Below are positions 13,671 through 13,918 of a DNA stretch of 13,918 nt, one piece after another; position 1 is the stretch's first letter, and each line of letters opens with the position of its first letter. The notes beneath the pieces were generated by a model. The model ran no database searches, was not told where the DNA came from, and saw nothing but the letters and a program-made list of their open reading frames with translations. A program made the position numbers and the translations under genes. This DNA is from a bacterium (GTDB lineage: Bacteria; UBA9089; CG2-30-40-21; SBAY01): positions 1-13,918 of the forward strand of contig JBFLYA010000097.1 of the NCBI GenBank assembly GCA_040757115.1, in the 5' to 3' direction.

Positions 13671-13770
13671 GTAACTATTCAGCTACTGATTAACACGGAT
13701 TAGCACGGATAAATAGCAGAGGACAGAGGGCAGAAGGCAGAGAGCAGAAGGCAGAGGACAACAGGAGAAA
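13671..13770 (+). mobile_element. One-ended copy of the GTAACTATTCA element
   Basis: The copy begins GTAACTATTCAGCTACTGAT and continues with the same ACGGATTAGCACGGATAAAT sequence as the reverse complement of 3192-3088. It has an array of six GGCAGAR-type units (13717-13758) and the shared tail ACAACAGGAGAAA. The opposite terminus is not found before the window ends, so this is a half copy or one interrupted at 13771. It starts 31 bp after the kinase stop codon. Confidence 0.8.
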
Positions 13771-13771
13771 C

Positions 13772-13793
13772 GGACATGTCCACAGGGTGGACA
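13772..13793. repeat. Overlapping palindromes
   Basis: GGACATGTCC (13772-13781) is a perfect palindrome. It overlaps TGTCCAC-AGG-GTGGACA (13777-13793), a perfect 7-bp inverted repeat. This could be a protein-binding site or a mobile-element end. No T-run follows, so it is not a typical terminator. The rest of the window (13794-13918) is AT-rich with no gene that I can support. Confidence 0.5.
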
Positions 13794-13918
13794 CAAAGTC
13801 TTACGGTAAAATGTCAAGTAAAAAATTAAGTTTTTTTAAAAATATTTTTCCTGACTTATATCCCTAAAAAGGCACAAAAATAGTATGTTCGGATACAAGT
13901 GAATTTTTTAAATATCCA

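Overview
This AT-rich window looks like part of the chromosome of an uncultivated Gram-negative anaerobe, probably from a candidate phylum. LpxK implies lipid A and an outer membrane. An EtfA with a fused two-cluster ferredoxin domain points to anaerobic, possibly electron-bifurcating metabolism. A Flp pilin is also present. I cannot place it taxonomically. Three promoters match TTGACA / TATAAT-like boxes with 17-bp spacing, so a standard housekeeping sigma factor fits.

Layout. 1-259: right end of an IS630-type insertion sequence (transposase N-terminus, minus strand), abutting a 262-601 copy of a small repeat element. 694-4999 (minus): a surface-glycan group of a NeuD/PglD-like acyltransferase, a DegT-type sugar aminotransferase and a YfhO-like membrane protein. 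An inverted-repeat element (2996-3192) lies between the last two and encodes the final ten residues of the aminotransferase. 5039-5394: a complete second copy of the small element, with 10-bp terminal inverted repeats and an 8-bp direct duplication. 5482-8040 (minus): a secreted beta-rich protein, lpxK, and a Flp pilin gene with its own promoter and terminator. 8094-8552: a terminal-inverted-repeat cassette carrying a GxxExxY (PD-(D/E)XK-like) gene, placed exactly between two divergent promoters. 8611-9795 (plus): ferredoxin-EtfA fusion without etfB. 9792-9999: a second cassette of the same type, in opposite orientation, with its ORF deleted and replaced by another inverted-repeat element. 10096-13639 (plus): a tightly coupled three-gene operon (SRPBCC protein, ICMT-like methyltransferase, multi-pass hybrid histidine kinase with a degenerate receiver). 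13671-13918: a one-ended repeat copy and a palindromic cluster, with no gene.

The coding genes are mostly ordinary. The unusual content is the repeats. Several small elements share the terminus GTAACTATTCA although their interiors differ. One carries the nuclease-like gene, one is its ORF-less relic with another element nested inside, and others supply a stop codon or a protein C-terminus. Separately, at least six unrelated short tandem arrays all have a 7-bp period, one of them in frame inside the YfhO-like gene. The GxxExxY cassette with its relic is the best candidate for an undescribed mobile system here.
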